IMG/VR virus record: IMGVR_UViG_3300036826_000031
Span: 1 to 50,898 of that record
DNA from: a virus
DNA: 50,898 bases
Strand: one strand, 5' to 3'
The notes below the pieces were generated by a model. That model did no database searches, was not told where the DNA came from, and was given only the letters and a program-made list of their open reading frames with translations. Below, one piece after another: positions 1 through 6,088 of the stretch (within the stretch, counting starts at the first letter, position 1; every line of letters begins with the position of its first letter). A program made the position numbers and the translations under genes.

Positions 1-6
1 AAGGAA

Positions 7-459
7 TTGACGGAAAGTAATCCGAATGGACCAGAGGGACCATTGGTTCCATTCAATCAACAAGGAAGACCGTCCCCCGTTCCCAGGGCATTAGATCCTA
101 GTTCATTGCCTCAAGCAGGTGAATTTCAGGGAGCTATCCTGGATATTAACGATCCTTTCGAGGCAGCATTGGGTGACCTACTCTTTGTCTATAGGACGAG
201 GCGCCCAACTCTCATGGTGAACAACGACATCTTCTGGACGTACAATCAATCAGCTAAATCATTGGGGATGTCTTCGTTCGGTGTTCCTGAATCATTACTT
301 CACCGTATGCTTGGGGAACTAGCCCACATCAATGCTATGCGTAGCACTGGTACTCTCTTCGACAAGGATAATGAGGAGGCATACGGAGCTTATGTCGAGA
401 CGGCATTCTACGCTAACATGTTGTTCGCCTGGGTTAAAAACTGGTACCTGAAGCAATGA
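7..459 (+). CDS. Hypothetical protein, probably 5'-truncated by the window edge
   Basis: The frame is open from the first base of the window. The first usable start is a TTG at 7, but the AAGGA before it is too close to act as its ribosome site, so the true start is probably upstream. The visible product is about 150 residues with a Pro/Gly-rich first 40 residues and a mixed helical remainder ending in an aromatic stretch (residues about 135-148). I recognise no family and see no transmembrane segment or catalytic motif. It is the first gene of the rightward operon. Confidence 0.6.
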   Translation: MTESNPNGPEGPLVPFNQQGRPSPVPRALDPSSLPQAGEFQGAILDINDPFEAALGDLLFVYRTRRPTLMVNNDIFWTYNQSAKSLGMSSFGVPESLLHRMLGELAHINAMRSTGTLFDKDNEEAYGAYVETAFYANMLFAWVKNWYLKQ

Positions 460-515
460 AAAATTGACTGAAAAGAAGTAACACCACGCAACGAGAGCGA
501 AACGAGAACACAGCG

Positions 516-1028
516 ATGCGTTTATCTCAACGTGAACAGATTGTCATTCAACAAGCGGCGGATAATTTTCCCGGACCTCTAGCCGATTGGCTCAAGGAAT
601 GGGTAGTCCGTCAGCAGGAAGTAAGACCAGGGGGTACATTCAACCTCCCTGTCATTCCAATGCAAAGGCCCGTCACGGTCACGGCTCCCTCTGAACTGCC
701 AGAGACGAACAGGGCAGAACAAGAGAAGTTCCTGGATAGCATCGGATACAAAGACCTTCCCATCATTCAGCGTCGAGCTATCCGAAAGTTCATGGGCTCT
801 GTTGTCAATCAGATTCGACAGACCGACCTGCTTCCGAGTGAACCTAGATGTTGGATGGGCAACCATGACCCAGACGAATGGAAAAATGAAAACGAAGACA
901 ACTTCCTATGGCAAGCTACTGGAAAGTGGCCAAGTGGTATCGAATTGAAAAAGTGGGGCTGCGAAGAGTGCGCAAGGGCTCTGTCTAAGGCTCACCCGGA
1001 AGCTGAATTGTCAGAGTGGGGTTTTTAA
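516..1028 (+). CDS. Hypothetical protein with a possible C-terminal zinc site
   Basis: The product is 170 residues. The N-terminal third is basic and helical. The last third has a CWMGNH segment (Cys-x4-His) followed by WGCEEC (Cys-x2-Cys), which could bind one zinc ion. I recognise no family. A weak purine-rich GAGAA lies upstream of the ATG. The stop codon overlaps the next gene's ATG in the form TAATG, so translation is probably coupled. It sits directly before the helicase operon and may serve DNA metabolism, but that is inference from position only. Confidence 0.75.
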   Translation: MRLSQREQIVIQQAADNFPGPLADWLKEWVVRQQEVRPGGTFNLPVIPMQRPVTVTAPSELPETNRAEQEKFLDSIGYKDLPIIQRRAIRKFMGSVVNQIRQTDLLPSEPRCWMGNHDPDEWKNENEDNFLWQATGKWPSGIELKKWGCEECARALSKAHPEAELSEWGF

Positions 1029-1261
1029 TGCCCAGGGATTATGACGAGGCTCGCGGAGATGAATGGTTCTGCACCATTTACGTAGACGATATGCTTGGTG
1101 GATCGCAGATTCATCTTGTGGGCAGTAGTAAAGGGTTGAAGCTATACACTGAAGACGTTCCCGAACTAGATGACAGAAAAATTCATCAATTAGTGCTGGC
1201 CTTGCAGCGTTTTGAAAGGTGGCACGTCGAGAGGTTTGCCAGTGACCCTCATCGTACCTAA
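1028..1261 (+). CDS. Small hypothetical protein
   Basis: A 77-residue protein starting MPRDYDEARGDEW. I chose the ATG at 1028, which overlaps the upstream stop (TAATG), rather than the in-frame ATG at 1016 inside the upstream gene. It is rich in acidic residues and contains no motif I recognise. Its last 20 codons overlap the start region of the SNF2-like helicase gene, the compact arrangement typical of phage early operons. Confidence 0.6.
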   Translation: MPRDYDEARGDEWFCTIYVDDMLGGSQIHLVGSSKGLKLYTEDVPELDDRKIHQLVLALQRFERWHVERFASDPHRT

Positions 1262-2765
1262 GAAGGACCAGGTTGTAGCGGTAGAGAAATTCCGCGACGT
1301 TGACGGATGCCTTGTCGGTGACGAGATGGGTGTTGGGAAGACTGTCACTGCCGTTGCTCGGGACCTTCAACTCAGGAAAGATCACCCAACACTAGCCAAA
1401 GCTCCAACGCTTATCATATGTGAGAAGATAGGGCTAGACGTATGGCTGTATCATCTTCGGGCAATGGGAGTTTTGGAAGGGGAGATCCTTGTCATCGACC
1501 CCAAGAACAGAGAGCCATTTGTCAGAGCAGTAAGTAATGTCAGGGACGATTTGTTCGAGGGACGGTCCGCCTATCCAAGGAACGGAGACGCTCGGACTGA
1601 CTACACCTATTACATCATGCACTACGATGCCATTAGACTCATAGCAGAGACATTGCTAGAGGAACCTCACCCTATTCGATGGTTCCACGTCATCGCGGAT
1701 GAAGTGCATTACATCAAGTCTCCAAAGACTCAACGGACTAAGCTATTCAAGAAGATTAAGTGCCACTATAAGACAGGACTAACCGGGACTCCTGCGGACG
1801 ACAAACCAATGGATTTCTGGAGTCCTCTGAATTGGATTAATCCAAAGAAGTATCGTTCGTACTGGCGTTTCTACGATGATTACATGGAGTTCGAGGAGAA
1901 AATCAGACACCAACGAATCCTAGTTGGTGGAAGATGGCAACTGAGGAAGACAGGTTACCGAGAGGTAATCGGAGTCAGGAATATTGAGAAGCTCCATGCA
2001 GACATAGAGCCCATCTATATTCGACGTCGCTTGTTGGACGTCGAGCCTGACATGCCCGAGTTGATTCCCGTCCGACCTATCACTATGGTGGACCTGACGT
2101 CCACGCAGCGTCGAGTCTACGATCAGATGGCGAAGAAAAGCATCGCTCGAATTCAAGATATGTGGGACGATGACTTCGTCATTGTGGGAGACATTCCTCC
2201 TGTTGTTTCCTTGCGGCTGCGACAGATGGCATTGGCTACTGTTAGGGCTGACTTAGGAGAAGATGTTTTGGGAGAGGATGAACCTCGATTCATTCTCAGT
2301 GCACCATCTCCCAAACTAGATGCGCTCATGGAGATAATCTCATGGCATGAGGAGCTGCCATTTGTAGTGTTCACATGGTTCCGTGGTATGGCGGACCTCA
2401 TTGAGGCAGAATGCAGAAAACAAGGAATATCTGTTGGCAAGATTCACGGAGGAGTGACCTCCAACCGAACCGACATCGTAGCTCGATTCCAGGAAGGAAA
2501 GGACCGAGTATTCGTCGGGACTATTGCAGCTGCGGGAAAAACTATTACCCTAACCCGGGCCCACCATGTTATCTTCACAGACCGTTCACCCAACCCCAAT
2601 CGCAACCAGCAAGCGGAAGCCAGATTGTGGAGAAGGACACAGAAGAATACAGTGAGGGTCTACGACATTCAGGCAAGGAATACAGTGGATCAGATCAATT
2701 GGGAGAAGATTCAGACTAAAGCTCAGTTGATCCATGCTATTCAGAATCCAGGAGTCTACGCATGA
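1242..2765 (+). CDS. SNF2-type DEAD/H-box DNA helicase / translocase
   Basis: The product is a superfamily 2 ATPase of the SNF2 type, about 507 residues from a GTG at 1242. That GTG has GAGAGG 7 bases upstream; a TTG at 1212 is an alternative. Visible motifs in order: Walker A GDEMGVGKT near residue 26, a DEVH box with IKSPKTQRTK, motif III LTGTPADD, and in the second RecA-like lobe GKIHGG, an FVGTIAAAGKTITLT motif V and QAEARLWRRTQ as motif VI. The family moves on double-stranded DNA using ATP. Phages often carry a short form like this in early operons. Its role here, in replication, recombination or defence evasion, is not shown by the sequence. It overlaps its neighbours at both ends. Confidence 0.93.
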   Translation: MTLIVPKKDQVVAVEKFRDVDGCLVGDEMGVGKTVTAVARDLQLRKDHPTLAKAPTLIICEKIGLDVWLYHLRAMGVLEGEILVIDPKNREPFVRAVSNVRDDLFEGRSAYPRNGDARTDYTYYIMHYDAIRLIAETLLEEPHPIRWFHVIADEVHYIKSPKTQRTKLFKKIKCHYKTGLTGTPADDKPMDFWSPLNWINPKKYRSYWRFYDDYMEFEEKIRHQRILVGGRWQLRKTGYREVIGVRNIEKLHADIEPIYIRRRLLDVEPDMPELIPVRPITMVDLTSTQRRVYDQMAKKSIARIQDMWDDDFVIVGDIPPVVSLRLRQMALATVRADLGEDVLGEDEPRFILSAPSPKLDALMEIISWHEELPFVVFTWFRGMADLIEAECRKQGISVGKIHGGVTSNRTDIVARFQEGKDRVFVGTIAAAGKTITLTRAHHVIFTDRSPNPNRNQQAEARLWRRTQKNTVRVYDIQARNTVDQINWEKIQTKAQLIHAIQNPGVYA

Positions 2766-3004
2766 CAGACGAAGAGAATCAAGAAAAGAGAACCCTCTTT
2801 GTTCCTGAAGGTATCTCTTGGGATGCACAATGGGAACATGGGGTACGTCTACTGGAAGATGGAATTAGTGTAGTGATCCACGATCATGCAGAGGGTGACC
2901 AGTGTAGGCTAGATGGAGCCCACTGTAAATGTGGGATCTTGATTGACGACGACGGCCTGCCTACCCTAGAGTTGTTCAAGCCAAGAGAGTTAGCATCGGA
3001 TTGA
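2762..3004 (+). CDS. Small hypothetical protein with Cys/His cluster
   Basis: An 80-residue protein whose ATG overlaps the helicase stop as ATGA, implying coupled translation. It is strongly acidic, with a central HDHAEGDQC ... HCKCG cluster that could hold a metal ion. No family is recognised. It is the last gene before a 12-bp perfect inverted repeat at 3047-3078. Confidence 0.7.
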   Translation: MTDEENQEKRTLFVPEGISWDAQWEHGVRLLEDGISVVIHDHAEGDQCRLDGAHCKCGILIDDDGLPTLELFKPRELASD

Positions 3005-3046
3005 CTTCTCGGCAGCATTAGTGGGGCTATTTGCTAAACCGAGATT

Positions 3047-3078
3047 AGCTACTGAGCAGGGCTTACTGCTCAGTAGCT
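3047..3078 (+). terminator. Perfect 12-bp stem-loop between operon segments
   Basis: AGCTACTGAGCA at 3047-3058 is exactly complementary to TGCTCAGTAGCT at 3067-3078, leaving an 8-base loop. No T-tract follows, so a classical rho-independent terminator is not supported on the plus strand. It may attenuate, protect the 3' end of the upstream mRNA or bind protein. A second, smaller dyad (CCTATA-gt-TATAGG, 3115-3128) lies between it and the next gene. Confidence 0.45.
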
Positions 3079-3152
3079 CCCCTCCGAGACGCAACCTCTT
3101 CGAGACTCAGACGTCCTATAGTTATAGGTCTCGGGGAACGGGGAGGTTGGCA

Positions 3153-3650
3153 ATGCGAAGGTTTATTATCCTGCTGACGGGGGTACTGTTACTGTTAGGG
3201 CTGACTGTATTGGTTAGTCCAACGGCATATGCAGTCACCTGTCCAACTGGATGGGGTTCTTTACCTAAGGTAAATAGTGTAGCTTCCCAAGCGCACATTA
3301 CCTCGGTAAGAGCTGGTAGGAACGAATGCTATGATAGATTGGTCTTTGACATCAACGGACCAGTAGCAGGTTGGTCCGTACAATATGTAGATAAGGTATT
3401 CGCTGAAGGAACCGGAGCTGTATTACCGGTGACTGGCGGTGCTAAGCTAGACGTCGTGGTTCGGTCACTGAGTGATACGAATCGTATGCCTTCAGTGAGT
3501 GGCTTTCCGACATTCCGGTCGGTGGTCTACGGTGGTAGCTTTGAGGGACAGACAACTGTCGGATTAGGTGTCCGGGCGAGATTGCCTTTCCGGGTGTTTG
3601 TTTTGACGAATCCTTCACGAGTTGTCGTGGACGTCGCCAATCATTGGTGA
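3153..3650 (+). CDS. Secreted AMIN-like domain protein
   Basis: I chose the ATG at 3153, with GGGAGG 6 bases upstream, giving 165 residues. Residues 1-27 form a signal peptide: MRR, a long Leu/Ile/Val core and an AYA cleavage motif. The mature part matches the AMIN-like domain of small secreted actinobacterial proteins: paired Cys residues, CYDRLVFDING, a mid-domain SVQYVDKVF, FEGQTTVGLGVRARLPFRVFVL and a closing RVVVDVANHW. This domain is a beta-sandwich related to the peptidoglycan-targeting AMIN domain. A phage-encoded exported copy could act at the envelope, for example by excluding other phages, but that is inference. It is the last rightward gene before the structured non-coding region. 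Confidence 0.85.
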   Translation: MRRFIILLTGVLLLLGLTVLVSPTAYAVTCPTGWGSLPKVNSVASQAHITSVRAGRNECYDRLVFDINGPVAGWSVQYVDKVFAEGTGAVLPVTGGAKLDVVVRSLSDTNRMPSVSGFPTFRSVVYGGSFEGQTTVGLGVRARLPFRVFVLTNPSRVVVDVANHW

Positions 3651-3656
3651 TTAAAC

Positions 3657-4548
3657 GTAGAGGGTATGCAGGAGAGGGAGGCTAAGGGTAAGAAAATCTT
3701 CCTCTTCTTAGGCATGAGGACGAGGAAGAAATATCCACCCAAAGGATACCCAAGTTGAACGAGTACCTTAGGAATCTGTCTCTGCATTGTCAGCTGATTT
3801 CGAGGGAAAGGTCATATCAACCAGGGTTTTGCACTCTCTTTCCCCTGGGGCGGTAATACCTGTCAAACTCGTTCGTACTGCATACTCTCTACCCCAAAGC
3901 TGAGAGGGGCCTTGCCTTTGCCGGGGAATGGAGAAAGGCTCAGGCTTAAACGACAATGGTACATGCTGGTAAGTGATGGCTGAGTCCGCTCTTATTAGTT
4001 TGCGCCCTCAAAAACTTCCGGGGTAGAATAGGCAGCTTACCCCTCCCGTTCTACCCACCCGTCAGGTCTGGTCCTCCTGAGGAAGAAACGGACCGCTAAG
4101 CTTCCAGGTGAATGGTTCTGTGCATACAACCACTCCACCGGCACAGCAGGTAGTGGTTCCCCTGCGGAAGAAATCGAACAAGGGACATTCACCTCTCCTG
4201 ACGTCGGCCTCGATTGATCTTAGAATTAATCTGACGCCCACAATCCGAGAGGTCAATTAAACAGTGTGGCCCCGAACTGGTCTCGATTCGGGGCGCCATT
4301 GATCATAGGTGTGGTCCGCTACTACCTATGCTTTCATAACTGAATAGACAAGTGCTGTCGCTTGTCGGAGGTGGGGGCGCGCATCACCTAAAAATACGCG
4401 CACTACGCGCACCACGCACTACGCATACTTAATAGTCAATCTGTGAGTCGCCTTAGCCATAGCGACTCCATCATTCGGGTGTCGAATGATGTACCGAGGC
4501 AGATTGACTCGCGAGGGTGGGACTCACTGGGCAACGTGAGTCCCACCC
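3657..4548 (+). ncRNA. Candidate large structured non-coding RNA
   Basis: About 900 bases with no credible gene but many exact complementary segments. Domain 1 is closed by a 15-bp helix, 3657-3671 with 3878-3892, containing one G.U. It encloses the hairpin 3698-3709/3717-3728, helix 3682-3690/3764-3771 and the overlapping pairings 3804-3810/3838-3844 and 3821-3825/3844-3848. Next are a hairpin at 3909-3919/3934-3945 and two alternative stems sharing 4020-4028 (with 4038-4043 or 4049-4056). Domain 2 is closed by 4106-4114/4186-4194 and contains 4118-4123/4141-4146 with a pseudoknot 4128-4134/4152-4158. Then come 4251-4257/4298-4304 enclosing 4269-4276/4287-4294, hairpins 4304-4310/4324-4330 and 4347-4352/4361-4366, a three-way junction 4434-4509 and a 13-bp hairpin 4515-4527/4536-4548. 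The imperfect pairs are G.U when read on the plus strand and would be A.C on minus, so the RNA is probably rightward. Family membership and exact ends are unknown. Confidence 0.6.
4395..4428 (+). repeat. Short tandem direct repeats (iteron-like)
   Basis: TACGCGCAC (4395-4403) is followed at once by an identical copy (4404-4412), then CACGCAC (4413-4419) and TACGCATAC (4420-4428). The run is preceded by five A residues and followed by an A/T-rich stretch, just before the three-way junction. Short tandem repeats next to A/T-rich DNA can be replication-initiator or regulator sites. Here they may equally be an unpaired linker of the RNA. Confidence 0.55.
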
Positions 4549-4580
4549 ATTAGCCCTAGGCCCAACAATGGGAAAAAGAG

Positions 4581-4682
4581 ATGAAGAAGATTCGCCGCAT
4601 TCTGATGGCATGGTGCACTTGTAGTTGCCGACCCTGCTACGACGGACGGCACTGTCACAACAGGTCGAGTGGTTGTTACTGA
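4581..4682 (+). CDS. Putative 33-residue Cys-rich peptide
   Basis: An ATG at 4581 opens a 33-codon frame ending with TGA at 4680-4682. The upstream GGGAAAAAGAG is a weak purine-rich site. The product begins with basic MKKIRRILMAW and then has six cysteines in a CTCSC-RPC-YDGRHC-GC pattern plus a His, which would suit zinc binding. Small actinophage proteins with CxCxPCxxGxHxxC patterns are familiar, which supports a real gene. It is the only rightward ORF between the RNA-like region and the terminator at 4738-4790. An alternative is chance, because it is short. Confidence 0.4.
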   Translation: MKKIRRILMAWCTCSCRPCYDGRHCHNRSSGCY

Positions 4683-4737
4683 CCCATTCACATAGTGAGT
4701 GAATGAAAGGTGGTGGTAGTTTAATCTACTCAGGATG

Positions 4738-4790
4738 CCCCGTCGCTTCCGAATCCTACTGGCGTTGGTTGGAGGCGACGGGGTATTTCT
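4738..4790 (+). terminator. Rho-independent terminator for rightward transcription
   Basis: The arm 4738-4750 (CCCCGTCGCTTCC) pairs with 4771-4783 (GGAGGCGACGGGG). This gives a 13-bp stem with one G.U, a 20-base loop and then TATTTCTTT. The U-rich tail and the G.U both fit plus-strand RNA. It lies two bases past the stop of the leftward MazG-like gene, so it may also stop leftward transcripts, although no T-tract follows in that direction. Confidence 0.7.
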
Positions 4791-4794
4791 TTGT

Positions 4795-5130
4795 CTATCG
4801 ATCGGAACCGTGGCCTTGCAAAACTCCACGCTTTTGACGGTCATTCAGCTTGGCAAGATTTTCTTGCGCCACTGAATTGAATCCATATCCTGTTTCCAAA
4901 GCGAAGCGAGCTAGGTACCAGAGTGCGTCCCCAGCTTCGGCAATCATTAGGGGGAACAACTCCTCGAAGGGTTCACCATCCCGGTAGTATTTCTTCCATT
5001 TGTTGGCGATGGCGCCTGCTTCGCCAATGAGTCCGAGGATGACATAGTTGATTGCTTCGGGGCTGCCCGTTCCTGCTTCGGGATAGATGGCTGTCTTGTT
5101 GGTTGCGGTTTGATAGACGGAGAAGTCGAT
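4795..5130 (-). CDS. MazG-like nucleotide pyrophosphohydrolase with apparent ATC start
   Basis: Reading leftwards from 5130 gives 111 residues with a clear MazG-like pattern: DFSVYQTAT, YVILGLIGEAGAIANKWKK, IAEAGDALWYLARFALETG and AQENLAKLNDRQKRGVLQGHG. MazG-family all-alpha enzymes hydrolyse NTPs/dNTPs to NMP plus PPi. No ATG, GTG or TTG exists in this frame between an upstream TAA and the conserved core. The ATC at 5128-5130 sits 7 bases after AAAGGA and gives a first residue followed by DFSVYQ, as expected, so ATC is the likely start. The metal-binding EAGE is EAGA here, losing one ligand, while EAGD is kept. Activity is therefore uncertain. It is the last gene of the leftward transcript. 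Confidence 0.82.
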   Translation of the reverse strand: MDFSVYQTATNKTAIYPEAGTGSPEAINYVILGLIGEAGAIANKWKKYYRDGEPFEELFPLMIAEAGDALWYLARFALETGYGFNSVAQENLAKLNDRQKRGVLQGHGSDR

Positions 5131-5696
5131 GGTACTATCCTTTCTCGTTTTTCTTCTTGTACTAATAGCTGTGATTGTAAGGGTTTGGCTTGATTCTCTT
5201 TAGGTAGGGGTGGAGACAATGAGGGGCTGCTTGTGGGGACTATTGGTTGTGGTTGTTGTGTTTTTGTATTGTTTTGTTGAGTGGTACGAGTTGAAGTACC
5301 CGTTTGGTTAGAAGTTTTGGGTGTTGTGGGTGTCGTGGTGGGTGTCGTAGTGGTGGTGGTGGGTGATGAAGTAGTTGGGTGGGGAGTTGGGTGGGACGTT
5401 GGAGTAGTCTCTACAGTGTTTGATGAGCTCGGGATCGTCGGGTCCGAATCTTGTCTCCAAAGCGATACATGTTGGACACAGGGGGTCGTATCCGGTTGGG
5501 AATTGAATGTCGGCAGACTCAATGGGGGTATTGTAGTATTTATTCCGGCAGGGCTGAGGAGGAGACCCGTCCCCAACCCCACCAGGATTGCTAACGGCCC
5601 AGCTATGAGTGCCCATCTCTTGATTGCTCTCTTATCAGTCGACGATAGAAACGGCTTCGTTGGAGCCAAATGACGATAGTGGACTTGAACTCGCAT
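4947..5696 (-). CDS. Membrane protein with Thr/Pro-rich tail; reading-frame conflict
   Basis: From an ATG at 5696 the frame gives a basic segment, one transmembrane helix (roughly residues 34-55, WALIAGPLAILVGLGTGLLL) and then a long Thr/Pro/Ser-rich tail that runs about 180 bases into the MazG-like gene. The helix looks real and matches the style of the neighbouring anchored peptidase. Downstream of the helix, however, the overlapping minus-strand frame (5308-5616) reads more like a folded protein, with YDPLCPTC, ALETRFGPDDPELIKHC and several acidic residues. A frameshift, real or from sequencing, or two overlapping genes would explain this. The tail end is the least certain part. The start overlaps the HNH gene. 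Confidence 0.45.
   Translation of the reverse strand: MRVQVHYRHLAPTKPFLSSTDKRAIKRWALIAGPLAILVGLGTGLLLSPAGINTTIPPLSLPTFNSQPDTTPCVQHVSLWRQDSDPTIPSSSNTVETTPTSHPTPHPTTSSPTTTTTTPTTTPTTPKTSNQTGTSTRTTQQNNTKTQQPQPIVPTSSPSLSPPLPKENQAKPLQSQLLVQEEKRERIVPSTSPSIKPQPTRQPSIPKQERAAPKQSTMSSSDSLAKQAPSPTNGRNTTGMVNPSRSCSP
5308..5616 (-). CDS. Overlapping alternative frame with CPTC...HC motif
   Basis: This frame lies inside the membrane-protein gene. Its segment PTGYDPLCPTCIALETRFG and the following DDPELIKHC have the composition of a small zinc-binding domain, whereas the overlapping frame there is irregular. The final His/Thr run (THHHHYDTHHDT) is simply the Thr/Pro repeat read in another frame and is probably not meaningful. 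It may be reached by a -1 shift from the transmembrane frame. It may also be a coincidence. Confidence 0.3.
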   Translation of the reverse strand: MGTHSWAVSNPGGVGDGSPPQPCRNKYYNTPIESADIQFPTGYDPLCPTCIALETRFGPDDPELIKHCRDYSNVPPNSPPNYFITHHHHYDTHHDTHNTQNF

Positions 5697-6045
5697 TTTG
5701 CCCCGACGCTTGGGGATGGGGATTGATCTCCCCTGCCGCGCCAGATCCCGATCGTAAGCTACGGCCCTTTTCCACGATTGCCCGAGCATATTCTGAGTAA
5801 TTCCTCAGTATGTCCCAAGGTGGGCGACCCTCATGCTCTTCGTACAGTCGCCACAACCTGTGGATATTTGAATGTGAAGTCGGACAGAGGATGACCAGAT
5901 TCTCTCTGACATCGGGTCCTCCTTCACCCAGTGGCCAAATGTGATGCTTATGCAGCTCCAAGGCCCGAGGAACATGTTTAGAAACGCACTTGCAATTATA
6001 GCGAGGGTCGGAACCGTCTAGCGTGAACTGGCGATCAATCGTCAT
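5635..6045 (-). CDS. HNH endonuclease
   Basis: A 136-residue HNH nuclease from an ATG at 6045, with AGGGAA 6 bases upstream. The core is HKHHIWPLGEGGPDVRENL, followed by VILCPTSHSNIH: the ββα-metal fold with first His pair, Asn (ENL) and final His. CKC before the core and C in the core suggest a structural zinc. HNH enzymes nick or cut DNA. Within phages they serve either as homing nucleases or in packaging with terminase. Here it lies in the lysis region, far from terminase, so a mobile homing-type role is more likely. The last 60 residues are low complexity. Confidence 0.88.
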   Translation of the reverse strand: MTIDRQFTLDGSDPRYNCKCVSKHVPRALELHKHHIWPLGEGGPDVRENLVILCPTSHSNIHRLWRLYEEHEGRPPWDILRNYSEYARAIVEKGRSLRSGSGAAGEINPHPQASGQNASSSPLSSFGSNEAVSIVD

Positions 6046-6088
6046 GTGGATTCCCTAGCCATTACATGGTGAGAGGCTACCGCTGTCG

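Noticed and set aside
3666-3758. 30-codon plus-strand ORF at the start of the gene-free region
   Set aside because: The purine-rich site is too close to its ATG and the same bases form the 15-bp helix and hairpin; coding is not supported.
4062-4256. 64-codon minus-strand ORF in the gene-free region
   Set aside because: No ribosome site, odd composition, and it spans the pseudoknot domain, where G.U evidence favours plus-strand RNA.
4434-4509. Cloverleaf-like fold considered as a tRNA
   Set aside because: Stem lengths (10, 7 and 9 bp), the lack of a T-loop GTTC box and no 7-base anticodon loop rule out a normal tRNA.
4524-4844. 106-codon minus-strand frame over the terminator region
   Set aside because: It overlaps the MazG-like gene out of frame, has no ribosome site and covers two perfect hairpins; the MazG frame is clearly real.
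5281-5673. 130-codon plus-strand frame rich in Val and Gly
   Set aside because: It is the complement of the Thr/Pro-coding repeat on the minus strand and has no motif or ribosome site.
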